Assembly (NCBI RefSeq): GCF_000375545.1
Contig: NZ_AQXF01000004.1
Coordinates: 423,149 to 487,148, forward strand
Length of the DNA stretch: 64,000 bases
Direction of reading: 5' to 3'
Source: Kordiimonas gwangyangensis DSM 19435 = JCM 12864
GTDB taxonomy: Bacteria > Pseudomonadota > Alphaproteobacteria > Sphingomonadales > Kordiimonadaceae
Part shown: positions 9,374-18,037 of the stretch, one piece after another
How the letters are laid out: each line of letters begins with the position of its first letter
Numbering within the stretch: position 1 is the stretch's first letter
Position numbers and translations under genes: made by a program
The notes under the pieces: generated by a model
The model's database searches: none
Seen by the model: the letters and a program-made list of their open reading frames with translations, nothing else
Told to the model about the DNA's origin: nothing

Positions 9374-10252
9374 TCACATCTGGGCGTGGACCGCAGCGCT
9401 GCAGTGATCGAAGCCTGGCACCTGTTCCGGTTTGATGGCACCGAAGGCGCGCAGGTTCTCGTAAGAACGGCTTACAAAATCATGCAAATCAAGGGTTTCG
9501 TGACCAGCTGTGATGGCTGTTGTCCAGTGCATGGAGCCCTCCACGCCCAGCTGTGCCGCAATCTCCGGATAGACCGGCCAACTGGCAGGCTTGGGGAAGA
9601 TGCACTCAGCCCTGCTTGCGAGTTCTTGTTTCTCGGGTGTGCCTGCCGGTAGTAGTCCGTGCGATGACAGTAGCGCCCAGACGATGTCAAAATACACGTG
9701 CTTCATGCCGTGATTGGGCAGGAACAGAAATGGCCCTTCCTGCTTCCACTCTTCAATCATGTCACTGATGTTGATGCCTGTGCCGTCGAAGTCAGCCGCA
9801 ACAGTTTTCAGTTCCTGATCATAGGCGTTGAAATAACCGGTTGCCGCATAGACATCCTCATGGAAACACGCTTCAGCCTGCTGCTCATCAAGCCCCTCTA
9901 TGAAGGCGGTCGCGATAATGCGCGAATAGATCACACCTTCTTTGCCAAGGACTGATGGTGGGCCGCCAAAAAGCTGAATAACGTCCGGCTGCAGGCCGCG
10001 AAACAAAAAGGGCGGGATAGACAAAACCTGCGTGTGTGGGCCGACCTCAAGGAAAGTGTGCTCGGTCGGTGTTGCCCCAACCAGAAAATCGGCTTCCTTC
10101 ATGAAGTCTGCAAACGCCTCTTTGCGTTCGGTCGTCAGCCATTTTTCGGCGACATCAAGGCGCGCGCCGCGGATATCTGCATCGGGAAAGACCAGCTTGA
10201 GGTTGTTGACATACGCAAGTGTCGCGCAGTTTGAGACAACAAGGATTTTCAT
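9374..10252 (-). CDS. WcbI-family polysaccharide biosynthesis protein
   Basis: This 292-aa protein has the WcbI layout: an N-terminal strand-loop SNCATLAYVNNLK (residues 7-19), a middle SRIIATAFIEGL, then NHGMKHVYFDIVWALL, and a C-terminal PVYPEIAAQLGVEGS. WcbI of Burkholderia capsule loci binds coenzyme A and is thought to act as an acyltransferase; that role is known of the family, not shown here. It lies 2 bp after the GSCFA gene and ends an operon of four minus-strand genes. A role in acylating the same glycan is inferred. Confidence 0.82.
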   Translation of the reverse strand: MKILVVSNCATLAYVNNLKLVFPDADIRGARLDVAEKWLTTERKEAFADFMKEADFLVGATPTEHTFLEVGPHTQVLSIPPFLFRGLQPDVIQLFGGPPSVLGKEGVIYSRIIATAFIEGLDEQQAEACFHEDVYAATGYFNAYDQELKTVAADFDGTGINISDMIEEWKQEGPFLFLPNHGMKHVYFDIVWALLSSHGLLPAGTPEKQELASRAECIFPKPASWPVYPEIAAQLGVEGSMHWTTAITAGHETLDLHDFVSRSYENLRAFGAIKPEQVPGFDHCSAAVHAQM

Positions 10253-10254
10253 GC

Positions 10255-11280
10255 TCAGAACCCGATACTTTCCATGGACTGCTCGTCATCGCAAATCACA
10301 TTGCGGTCGTCGGCGGCGAACAGGCTTCCGGCGTCTTGCGGTGCGGTTTTGAAATAGCCTGCCTCGAATGTGCGCATCACGTGGGCAATGCCCACCTCGC
10401 TTACGGTGCGCCGGTTGGCGTCATAGTAGCTTTCTGGCCAGTAAGGTGCAGTGATGATCTCGTATGAGGGGAAATAGCTGACGTCTTCAAGCTTCGACGC
10501 CAGTTCCCCCGCTACCGCCCGCAGCACTGACTTGCTGTAGGTGGTGGCCGCGAGAACATGGTCGTCCGTATAGGTCGCGGTCAGCGGCACGGGCGAGACT
10601 GTCAGCATGATCTTGAGAGCAGGGTTGAGGCCTCGTATCAGCGCAATGGCATCGGCCATGGCTTCATATGTTGCTGCAAAATCCTGATTGTCGAACATGG
10701 TGGCAGGCAAGCTGCCGTCTTCCACGACCGTCGCGGGTGCCACAGGGTAAGCGGCGCCCGTTGCGGCCGCGCGCCAGCATTCTGTCAGGCCCAGTGTGAA
10801 TACAAAGACGGTTGCGTCACGGAACATGCGCATCACGGCGTCAAGGTGTGCTTTGCGGGCGTTTACCAGATCTTCGAGGCTCACATATCCTGCGGGCTCG
10901 ATATACGGCCGGTAGAGGTCGATGTATCTTGCCTTTGCAACAGCGTAGGTGTCACCGTGATCCTCGGGTATATCTGACTGGCCGTTGGCGCGTTCGATAA
11001 GCTGCTTGAGCTGCAGCGGGGTATAGATATTGCCGTAGTTGGCTGAGAACAACGGCTGGTCCTCACGTTGCTCTTCAACCTGCAGGAAGTGCATCAGGCC
11101 AGCGCGTTTGATGTGTTTGGCAACATTCTGCGCGAAACAACTTCCGGCCGTTGCAACCCGGTCGTCGGCGCTGAGTGCAAAAGCGTTTTGAGGAGCGAGT
11201 GTCAGTGCATCGTGCGCGCATTTGCCCACCGATGGTTTCCAGAAGCTCGTCTCAGGTTTGGCTTTGTAGGGGTTGCTCAT
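10255..11280 (-). CDS. GSCFA-domain protein
   Basis: A 341-aa protein carrying the family-defining AGSCFAQNVAKHI motif at about residues 45-57, followed by FVFTLGLTECW and a closing region YFPSYEIITAPYW. GSCFA proteins are related in fold to SGNH/PC-esterase enzymes and often sit in polysaccharide or lipid tailoring loci; their reaction is not established. No signal peptide is seen. It is followed 2 bp later by WcbI, suggesting that the two act on one modification, for example acyl transfer or removal. The upstream gene ends 63 bp away. Confidence 0.83.
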   Translation of the reverse strand: MSNPYKAKPETSFWKPSVGKCAHDALTLAPQNAFALSADDRVATAGSCFAQNVAKHIKRAGLMHFLQVEEQREDQPLFSANYGNIYTPLQLKQLIERANGQSDIPEDHGDTYAVAKARYIDLYRPYIEPAGYVSLEDLVNARKAHLDAVMRMFRDATVFVFTLGLTECWRAAATGAAYPVAPATVVEDGSLPATMFDNQDFAATYEAMADAIALIRGLNPALKIMLTVSPVPLTATYTDDHVLAATTYSKSVLRAVAGELASKLEDVSYFPSYEIITAPYWPESYYDANRRTVSEVGIAHVMRTFEAGYFKTAPQDAGSLFAADDRNVICDDEQSMESIGF

Positions 11281-11343
11281 GGTTCGCTCGTGCTTTCAGT
11301 TCGCAATGTGCAGAAATCCTAGCAATTCTGATGCCAGTGTAGG

Positions 11344-12567
11344 CTAGCGGGCTTTCCGGGCGACCAGATGAAAACCGCGCATGGGGTTGAGCTTGACGTC
11401 CCAGTCGCCTTTACGGCCAACACCCCGTACGAAGTCGTCGGTCTCAAACCTATGTGTGCTCAAGGGTTCAAGGCCATGGGTGCGCATACAGTCGAACCAC
11501 CAGTCGCGGGACCGCAGGGTCACATGCCAGCGGTGGCCGGTAGCAGCATCATAGTCCGGGAACTGGGCGACGGATGCAACGAAGTACCCATCGGCATTCA
11601 GGTGGTCGCGGATATTGCCCAACAGGCAGGGCAGCAGCGGCTCATCAATATGCTCCAGCACTTCCCAGGCGGTGATGAAATCAAAGCGCGCATCGCCACC
11701 ATTCGCTGATTTTACCCTGAACGGTTTGGTAATATCGCAGGTGCGCAAGTTGTTGGGGATAACCCGCCAGAAGCCCAGCTGTTCCTTGAGGGCAAAGTCG
11801 CTGCCTTCAAGCCCGACAGAGGTGTGGCCCCGCGTGATGAAATCATGCACCAGCCCACCTCCGGCGCAGCCGAGATCCATGTGTGAGAGCCGCCCGGGCT
11901 TTTGCCGCTCACAGGCCGCTACAAAACGGGGCGAGCGTGAATTGTCGCTGGCCGCCCCTCTGGGGGCAATGGCATCGTCACTATAGGTCGCGACAGGGTG
12001 TTCGGTTTCAACCACATAGCCCTCGTCCGCAGGGCGTGCAGCGGCAGCATGAACCAGCAGGTCCAACAGCAGATTTTGTTCCGCATCACTCGCCGCCGGC
12101 CCAGCACTTGATGAGCCTGCACCAGTGTCAATGGCGCCTAGTAATGACTGGAAGGCCGGGAGCATGGCCGCAATCAACGTTTGGCCGTCCGCTGCCTGCG
12201 CTGGATTCTGATTCATGCGCGTGAGGAGATTGACCAGCATCTGCGCGGCGGGGCGGAAGAAAATATCTTCCCGTAGCAACTGGCACGCGCCCTTGAGCGC
12301 GGCGCCATATTGTTCGGTGGCAATATACCCATGGCAGCGCCAGAATTGCAGCCACTGCGAACTGTGACCACCGGCCTCTGCGCGGTTCAGAAGGTCGATG
12401 GCTCTCTCATAGTCCTGCTGTGTCCGGATCAGGCTGACACCGAGGAAATATTGTTCTTCCGCAGACAGGCGGGCTGTCTGAGTACTGCTCAACTTATCAA
12501 TCACCGCGGCAAAATCGGACGCGTGAAATTTTTCGATCAGGTCTCCAAGCGCGGAGTTCTCAGCCAT
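11344..12567 (-). CDS. Helical-repeat protein with C-terminal SAM methyltransferase domain
   Basis: About 407 aa. Residues 1-170 are alpha-helical with TPR-like character (LGVSLIRTQQDYERAIDLLN). Residues about 225-400 are a class I methyltransferase: LSHMDLGCAGGGLVHDFI (motif I), then FDFITAWEVLEHID, a signature of Methyltransf_11/23 enzymes. ATG 12567 is chosen because it overlaps the stop of the upstream TPR gene by 8 bp; the longer frame to 12627 would run well into that gene. It belongs to the operon TPR-glycosyltransferase, this gene, GSCFA, WcbI. The helical part may dock it to the glycosylation complex (inference). Confidence 0.78.
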   Translation of the reverse strand: MAENSALGDLIEKFHASDFAAVIDKLSSTQTARLSAEEQYFLGVSLIRTQQDYERAIDLLNRAEAGGHSSQWLQFWRCHGYIATEQYGAALKGACQLLREDIFFRPAAQMLVNLLTRMNQNPAQAADGQTLIAAMLPAFQSLLGAIDTGAGSSSAGPAASDAEQNLLLDLLVHAAAARPADEGYVVETEHPVATYSDDAIAPRGAASDNSRSPRFVAACERQKPGRLSHMDLGCAGGGLVHDFITRGHTSVGLEGSDFALKEQLGFWRVIPNNLRTCDITKPFRVKSANGGDARFDFITAWEVLEHIDEPLLPCLLGNIRDHLNADGYFVASVAQFPDYDAATGHRWHVTLRSRDWWFDCMRTHGLEPLSTHRFETDDFVRGVGRKGDWDVKLNPMRGFHLVARKAR

Positions 12568-14224
12568 GATAGTTTTCCAGAAGTTTACACATGTCGCCAA
12601 GTAGCCGCTCGTAAGACGCGCCGCCAAATAGATAATGGCTCAGGTCAAAAAAGCGGCTGCCGTCGGCGTAGAAAGGCGGCATGTCTTTACTGCCAAACAG
12701 CGTCCATGGCGCTCCCAGGTTCACGAGCCAGACGGGTGCACCGCATGCTGCTGCAAAGCTTTGCGTGGCGGTGGCAGGACCAATCACAAGATCCATGCGC
12801 GACATGGTCGCGAGGTTGAAGTCGATATCCTTTTTGAGATCATAGCCCTCAAAGATATGCACGTTCGTAAATTCAGCGAGGCTCGCCAGTTCTTCGTCGC
12901 TGGCTGCATACTGCAGCACAAAGAAGTCCGCATCGACCGCCTTGACAAGGTCTTTGATGAAGTCGAGCGACAGGTAATAAAAACCGCGCGCATTCTCCAT
13001 TTTGCCGCTGCGCCACGAAATGCCGATCTTCAGACGGCCTGCGCTTCCGAGCGCGGGGAACTGGCCGGTGACCGCTTTGGCAAGCGTGGTGTCATGCGCA
13101 AGATAGGCCTGCGAGAAACGCGTCAGGTTTTCATAGGTCTGAACATAGTAGGCGAACAGGTCACCGATGTAGATTGCGATATCGAAGCCCTTGGCTTGAG
13201 TGTCGTCGAGGCCGGTAATATTACGGCTACGCCCCTTATAGCCACGTTCATCGCTGTAGCCATATATTGTGGCTGAGGGGAAGGATTGCTTGAAAATACC
13301 AATCAGTCGTGGCTCGCAGCAGATACTGACGTCTGCTGCCTCCTCAAGAAGTTGCGGCACCGCAGACGCAAACAGCACCTCGTCCCCAATGCCCTGCTCG
13401 GCACAAACAAGCACCCTTTTGCCAGCCAGCGACTGGCCTTCTTTCCAGAAGGGAATGCCGTGAGTGTATTGTGCCACCTTGCTGTAGCCAAATGAAGGAT
13501 CATTCCGGAACCGGTATTTTTTCCAGCCCTCTTCAAGCCGCCCGTCGGCGAGTAACATCAGGCCTAAGGTTAGATTGATCTGCGGGTTTCTGGGTGCAAG
13601 CCGGAGTGCCTCGCGCAGGTTGGTTTCCGTGAACTCGGGGTGATGGGCAATGGCAGTAGCATAATTGTAGCGAAAGACCGCGTTCTTGGGTTCAATCTGC
13701 ACGGCGCATTCAAAGAAATGCCGTGCATCGTCAATTTTATTCAGGTGATTGAGGCTGAGGACACCAAGGCTGTTCCAAAGCCGTGCAGCTTGCGGGAATT
13801 GCTCAATTGCGGCGAGCGCGATTTCCAGCGCCTGGTTAGCTTCGCCGCTTTGGCGTAGGCATTCAATCAGCGCGGCGTAATGGTCCGCTTTGTCGGGCAC
13901 CAGTTGTACGAGACGCGAGTAAAACTTTGCGCCCATGTCGTACATTTGCAGCCGTTCGGCGATTTCCCCCGCGAGCAACAGAAGCTCGCTGCTTTCGCCC
14001 GCTATTTTAAACGCGTCGATAAGGATTTGCAGGGCGGTCTCATTTTCGCCGATATCAATCAGGGAGCCTGCGCATACCATCAACACACGGGTGCTTTTCG
14101 GGCAGGTGTGCCAAGCCGCTACCAGTTGCTGCTTGCCGTCTTCAAGGTGGCCGCGCTGAATAACGGCAAGCGCTTGCTTACTGAGCTTCAGGGCCTTGGC
14201 TTCTTCCGGGGCAGTGCGCGGCAT
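12560..14224 (-). CDS. TPR protein with glycosyltransferase-like C-terminal domain
   Basis: A 554-aa protein. Residues about 1-240 form TPR repeats, such as LWNSLGVLSLNHLNKIDDAR and the following NAVFRYNYATAIAHHPEF. Residues about 265-554 resemble the GT9/GT41-like half that commonly follows TPRs in bacteria: KRVLVCAEQGIGDEVLFASA, then ISWRSGKM, and a C-terminal DLVIGPATATQSFAAACGAP. Proteins of this design glycosylate proteins or polysaccharides. It is the first gene of a four-gene minus-strand operon. The first visible Met (PRTAPEEAKALK follows) is used as the start. Confidence 0.75.
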   Translation of the reverse strand: MPRTAPEEAKALKLSKQALAVIQRGHLEDGKQQLVAAWHTCPKSTRVLMVCAGSLIDIGENETALQILIDAFKIAGESSELLLLAGEIAERLQMYDMGAKFYSRLVQLVPDKADHYAALIECLRQSGEANQALEIALAAIEQFPQAARLWNSLGVLSLNHLNKIDDARHFFECAVQIEPKNAVFRYNYATAIAHHPEFTETNLREALRLAPRNPQINLTLGLMLLADGRLEEGWKKYRFRNDPSFGYSKVAQYTHGIPFWKEGQSLAGKRVLVCAEQGIGDEVLFASAVPQLLEEAADVSICCEPRLIGIFKQSFPSATIYGYSDERGYKGRSRNITGLDDTQAKGFDIAIYIGDLFAYYVQTYENLTRFSQAYLAHDTTLAKAVTGQFPALGSAGRLKIGISWRSGKMENARGFYYLSLDFIKDLVKAVDADFFVLQYAASDEELASLAEFTNVHIFEGYDLKKDIDFNLATMSRMDLVIGPATATQSFAAACGAPVWLVNLGAPWTLFGSKDMPPFYADGSRFFDLSHYLFGGASYERLLGDMCKLLENYHG

Positions 14225-14409
14225 AAGAGACTGAACTTTCCTCTAAAATAGGGTCAGCACGCCGCAGGTATTTGCTGGCAGTACATCGACTTCGAGGTAA
14301 GAGAATGGACTGTAGAGTCTGACCGTGTCAAGATAACCTCCGTCGCTTGCCGGGGGGGAGTGGCGCCCAAATCAATGAAATTTCTTCGCCGGGTATATTG
14401 GGTGAGCTA

Positions 14410-15888
14410 TTGAAAAATATACTCTTTTTGTCGCCGACGCCATCGCATCCGCAAACGCAGGGAAACCGCAGGCGCACCTATGAAGTGTGCCAGCGGTTCA
14501 AGCAGCAGGGCTATGCTGTGCACTTTGTATGGCTCGCGAGTGAATGGCGCGGTGTCATAAGTCATGATGCGCTCAACGCGATGCGGGATGCGTGGGACCA
14601 TGTGCATGTGGTGCCGCATAGCGGGCCAAATGGCGGGTTTGAGGGCACGCTTGACGCGCTTTGGACCAAGGGGCTCGAAGATATGGTCGGCTGGCTGCGC
14701 CTCAACTTTGAGTTTGAGGTTGTATGGGCCCACTATGTATTGCTGTCCAAAGTATGTGAGCTTTTTAAGGGTGAGGCGACGGTCACGGTTGTGGATACCC
14801 ATGACGTGCTGGGTGATCGTGACGCCATCTTCAAGCCGTTTGGCCGGAAAAGCGATTTTGCCTCCCTGACGCGTGAGGAAGAAAAGCGCGGTCTCGCGCG
14901 GGCGGATTTTGCCGTCGCCTGCCAGCCTGAGGATGAAGAATATTTCAAGCGTGAGTATGGGCTTCAAAACACGCTGACAATTGGCCAAATCCAGCATGCG
15001 ACCGTGATCCCCGAACGCAAAGGCCCAGGCAAGACCGTCGGTTTTATTGGCAGCCAGAATGCGGTCAATGTCGAAAGCCTGAAGCAGTTGGTGGCGGAAC
15101 TCGTAGCGCTCCGCCAGATGTTGCCGAATGATTTTCGCTTGCGGCTTGCGGGGAGCATGACCCGCGGAACCGATATTCACTTGCCCGGCTTTGTTGAGAA
15201 CTGCGGCTATGTTGACGACTTGGCGGGGTTTTATGCCTCGGCTGACCTTATGGTCTTGCCGCTTGAATTTGGAACCGGACTGAAGGTCAAATCCGTCGAA
15301 GCGGTGTCGTTCGGGGTGCCGGTGTTGGGCACCGAACATGCGTTTATCGGCCTCGTCACGGATGAACCGTTGCATCAGTTTCAGACTGTGAAAGCTTTGG
15401 TGCGAGCGATACCCGCTGTTCTTGCAGATGTTGATGAAAGAGTGCGCCTTGCCGCTATCTCGAGTGCAGTTTTTAAGGAATATCAAACGCGTACGGAAGA
15501 GCAGTTCCGCGCCTTTGAGCGCCTCAAGGAGGAAAGGCTTGCAAGCACCGCAGGCATTACGCATCAGTTTGACCGCGCGAGTGCCGCGGCCGGTACCCCG
15601 TTCTATATCTACGGCGCCGGTATAGGTGGCAAGATTGTCTTTGATGCGCTCGCTGACGAGCAACGCGCCATGTGCCTGGGGTTTCTTGACCTACATAAAG
15701 CGGGATCCAGCTTCTGTGACTTGCCGGTCTTGGCGCCAGAACAGGTCCCGGCACCAGCGCGGGCAGAAACCGGCGTGATAATTGCTATCATGACACTTGA
15801 GTGGAAAAGTGTTGCCCAGTCCCTCATGGATGCCGGGTTCAGGTCGCTGGTCTCGGCGCAGCGCTTCATTGTGGATAAGATGGTCTAG
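14410..15888 (+). CDS. GT4-family glycosyltransferase with C-terminal Rossmann-like domain
   Basis: About 492 aa. Residues 1-385 are a GT-B enzyme closely related to the gene at 5308: it starts ILFLSPTPSHPQTQGNRRR, shares HYVLLSK, VGFIGSQNAVN and FGTGLKVKSVEAVSFGVPV. Residues about 395-490 add a domain beginning TPFYIYGAGIGGKIVFDAL, which looks like the nucleotide-binding N-terminal half of PglD-type sugar acyltransferases. That domain is absent from the paralogue. TTG 14410 is preferred because the paralogues align from there and GGTGAG lies just upstream, though the spacing is short; TTG 14347 is the longer frame. The carbamoyltransferase follows 33 bp downstream. Confidence 0.82.
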   Translation: MKNILFLSPTPSHPQTQGNRRRTYEVCQRFKQQGYAVHFVWLASEWRGVISHDALNAMRDAWDHVHVVPHSGPNGGFEGTLDALWTKGLEDMVGWLRLNFEFEVVWAHYVLLSKVCELFKGEATVTVVDTHDVLGDRDAIFKPFGRKSDFASLTREEEKRGLARADFAVACQPEDEEYFKREYGLQNTLTIGQIQHATVIPERKGPGKTVGFIGSQNAVNVESLKQLVAELVALRQMLPNDFRLRLAGSMTRGTDIHLPGFVENCGYVDDLAGFYASADLMVLPLEFGTGLKVKSVEAVSFGVPVLGTEHAFIGLVTDEPLHQFQTVKALVRAIPAVLADVDERVRLAAISSAVFKEYQTRTEEQFRAFERLKEERLASTAGITHQFDRASAAAGTPFYIYGAGIGGKIVFDALADEQRAMCLGFLDLHKAGSSFCDLPVLAPEQVPAPARAETGVIIAIMTLEWKSVAQSLMDAGFRSLVSAQRFIVDKMV

Positions 15889-15921
15889 CCGGTCCGTCCG
15901 GAACGAAAGCAAGGGTGATGT

Positions 15922-18036
15922 ATGGCGTTGATACTTGGGGTGAACTATCTGACCCACGATGGTTGTTTTTCGCTGGTGAAAGATGGCGAGCTATTGGCCG
16001 TCTATGAGGTGGAGCGCTTCAACCAGACTAAATTGGGCCGGGAACTCAAGCCGCAGGCGCTGGAGGCTATTCTGTCCGATTTTGGCTATACCCCAGACGA
16101 TATTGACCACGTTAGTTTTTCCTACCACCCCGCCTATATGGAAGTGCGCAAGGAACAGACGCGCCAGCTATGGCGCGACAAGCCGTGGCAGGCCCGATCA
16201 GATATTGACGCCATTGAATGGATGATGGACACGAGCCGTGTCGCGCTGGGTCGCTTAGTGGGCGGCGAGGAAAAAATCATCCCTGTTCGCCATCACCTGG
16301 CCCACCTCGCGGGTGTATATTACCCGTCAGGCTGTGAAAGCGCGGCGATCATCAGTATTGACGGGATTGGTGAAGCCGAATCGACCGTTATCGCCCTTGG
16401 ACAGCGAGATGAAATCAACATCCTGCGGCACAATCAGTTCCCCAATTCGCTTGGACTTATCTACTACTGCGTAACGGAATGGCTTGGCTGGTATACCGGC
16501 GAAGAGGGTAAAACCATGGCGCTTGCGAGCTACGGTGAGCCTACCTATCTATCCACGTTCCTCGACGAGTTTATTGATCTCTCGGACGATGGCTTTTTCA
16601 CCTGCAAGAACTATCCCACACCAAAGGCATTTCTCAACACTGTGTTTGGTCCTGCGCGCCAGCCGCACGAAGCATTAACCCAGCGTCACAAGGATATGGC
16701 TGCAACGGTGCAGCATCTCACCAATGAAATTCTGATACGCCTTGCCCGCTATACCAAAAAGATTGCACCCGCAGATACGCTGATCATCACGGGCGGGGTT
16801 GCCCTCAATAGTGTTGCAAACGGCAAGGTGTTGCGGGAGGGCATCTTCAAGAATTTGCTTGCCTACCCGCACGCCAACGATACCGGTGTGGCCATAGGCG
16901 GGGCCATGTGGCTCGAGCGGCATGTGGTCGGCAACCGCAGTATGCACAAAATAAAGCCGTTCACTGGAGCCTATTGGGGGCGAGAGATGGACCTGGAAAA
17001 CCTGCCTGGTCTCGCGGAAAAATTTGGCTTGAGTTATCAAACGATCGATACGCCGGAGGCGTGGGCGGCAGAGCGTATTGCAGACGGTAAAATTGTTGGA
17101 TGGATCCAGGGACGTGCCGAGCTTGGGCCCCGTGCACTTGGGAACCGGAGCATCCTTGCGAACGCATGCAGCGCGGAAACCAAAGACACTATCAACGCCA
17201 AGATCAAAAATCGGGAGATGTGGCGCCCATTCGCGCCCTCGGTGCTTGCGGAGGACACGTCAGTCTATTTCGAGACAGAGCAGGTTCTGCCCTATATGAT
17301 CATCGTCGCGGATGTAAGAGCCGAGTGGCGCGAGAAATTAGCAGCTGTGACACATGTGGACGGCACGGCCCGCGTGCAGTCTGTCGAACAGCGGGTCAAT
17401 CCGCGTTATCATGCCCTGCTTTCGGCACTGAAGGACCGCACGGGTGTTGGCATGGTGCTCAATACCTCCTTCAATGATCGGGGCGAGCCGATTGTCAATA
17501 CTGTCGAACAAGCGCTGCGGCTTTTCCTGCGGTCGGACATGGACGCGCTGGTAATTGGTAATCATGTTTTTGAGACCAAGCCGACAAGTGGCCGCGACCG
17601 GACACCTTTCTCGGCATTTTTGTATTCCCTGCCGCCCCATGCTTGCCCTCATGCGCATGTCCTGATGGGGGACTTTGGTGTACCGCTCAGTCGCTATAAA
17701 TCCTTTTTCGAACAAGCGGCGCGGTATTTTACAAAGCTGAGCTTCGATCCTTCTGTGCCGCGAGCCGACATCGCCGCCCTCATCGGTGACATTCCGGATG
17801 GCTGGTTGTGGGAGGAAATTGCAGCACCTTGTGACCGCGTCCTGTTGCTTGGTGCCGAATACGGTGCCTTTTGGTTGCTGCGGAAATCGGTATGCCAGTC
17901 ACCGGTTCTGCAACAGGCGCAGGACATGGCTGCGTCCGTCGGGGCTGTTGCCTATGGTGTTGATTGCAATGGCGGCTTTACAGATCTGGCGTTTGTACAG
18001 GAGATCGCTGGCGCCGTTACAGGCGTCGAAATATAG
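15922..18036 (+). CDS. NodU/CmcH-family carbamoyltransferase with extra C-terminal domain
   Basis: A 704-aa protein. The N-terminal ASKHA-type half starts LILGVNYLTHDGCFSLV and holds HHLAHLAGVYYPSG with the conserved histidines, followed by IISIDGIGEAESTV. The C-terminal YrdC-like half has GRAELGPRALGNRSIL and the following MWRPFAPSVL. NodU enzymes transfer a carbamoyl group from carbamoyl phosphate, through carbamoyl-adenylate, to a sugar hydroxyl. Typical members end near residue 570-610; here about 130 more residues follow (LLLGAEYGAFWLLRKS), resembling a small Rossmann-like module. AAGGGTG precedes the ATG. It shares an operon with the GT4 gene and abuts the convergent FkbM gene (1 bp between stops). 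A carbamoylated sugar in the surface glycan is the likely product. Confidence 0.88.
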   Translation: MALILGVNYLTHDGCFSLVKDGELLAVYEVERFNQTKLGRELKPQALEAILSDFGYTPDDIDHVSFSYHPAYMEVRKEQTRQLWRDKPWQARSDIDAIEWMMDTSRVALGRLVGGEEKIIPVRHHLAHLAGVYYPSGCESAAIISIDGIGEAESTVIALGQRDEINILRHNQFPNSLGLIYYCVTEWLGWYTGEEGKTMALASYGEPTYLSTFLDEFIDLSDDGFFTCKNYPTPKAFLNTVFGPARQPHEALTQRHKDMAATVQHLTNEILIRLARYTKKIAPADTLIITGGVALNSVANGKVLREGIFKNLLAYPHANDTGVAIGGAMWLERHVVGNRSMHKIKPFTGAYWGREMDLENLPGLAEKFGLSYQTIDTPEAWAAERIADGKIVGWIQGRAELGPRALGNRSILANACSAETKDTINAKIKNREMWRPFAPSVLAEDTSVYFETEQVLPYMIIVADVRAEWREKLAAVTHVDGTARVQSVEQRVNPRYHALLSALKDRTGVGMVLNTSFNDRGEPIVNTVEQALRLFLRSDMDALVIGNHVFETKPTSGRDRTPFSAFLYSLPPHACPHAHVLMGDFGVPLSRYKSFFEQAARYFTKLSFDPSVPRADIAALIGDIPDGWLWEEIAAPCDRVLLLGAEYGAFWLLRKSVCQSPVLQQAQDMAASVGAVAYGVDCNGGFTDLAFVQEIAGAVTGVEI

Positions 18037-18037
18037 C

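Noticed and set aside
14407-15663. A 418-codon open frame on the minus strand opposite the GT4 gene
   Set aside because: It mirrors the codon pattern of the plus-strand gene, has no recognisable motif, and lies fully inside a clear glycosyltransferase.
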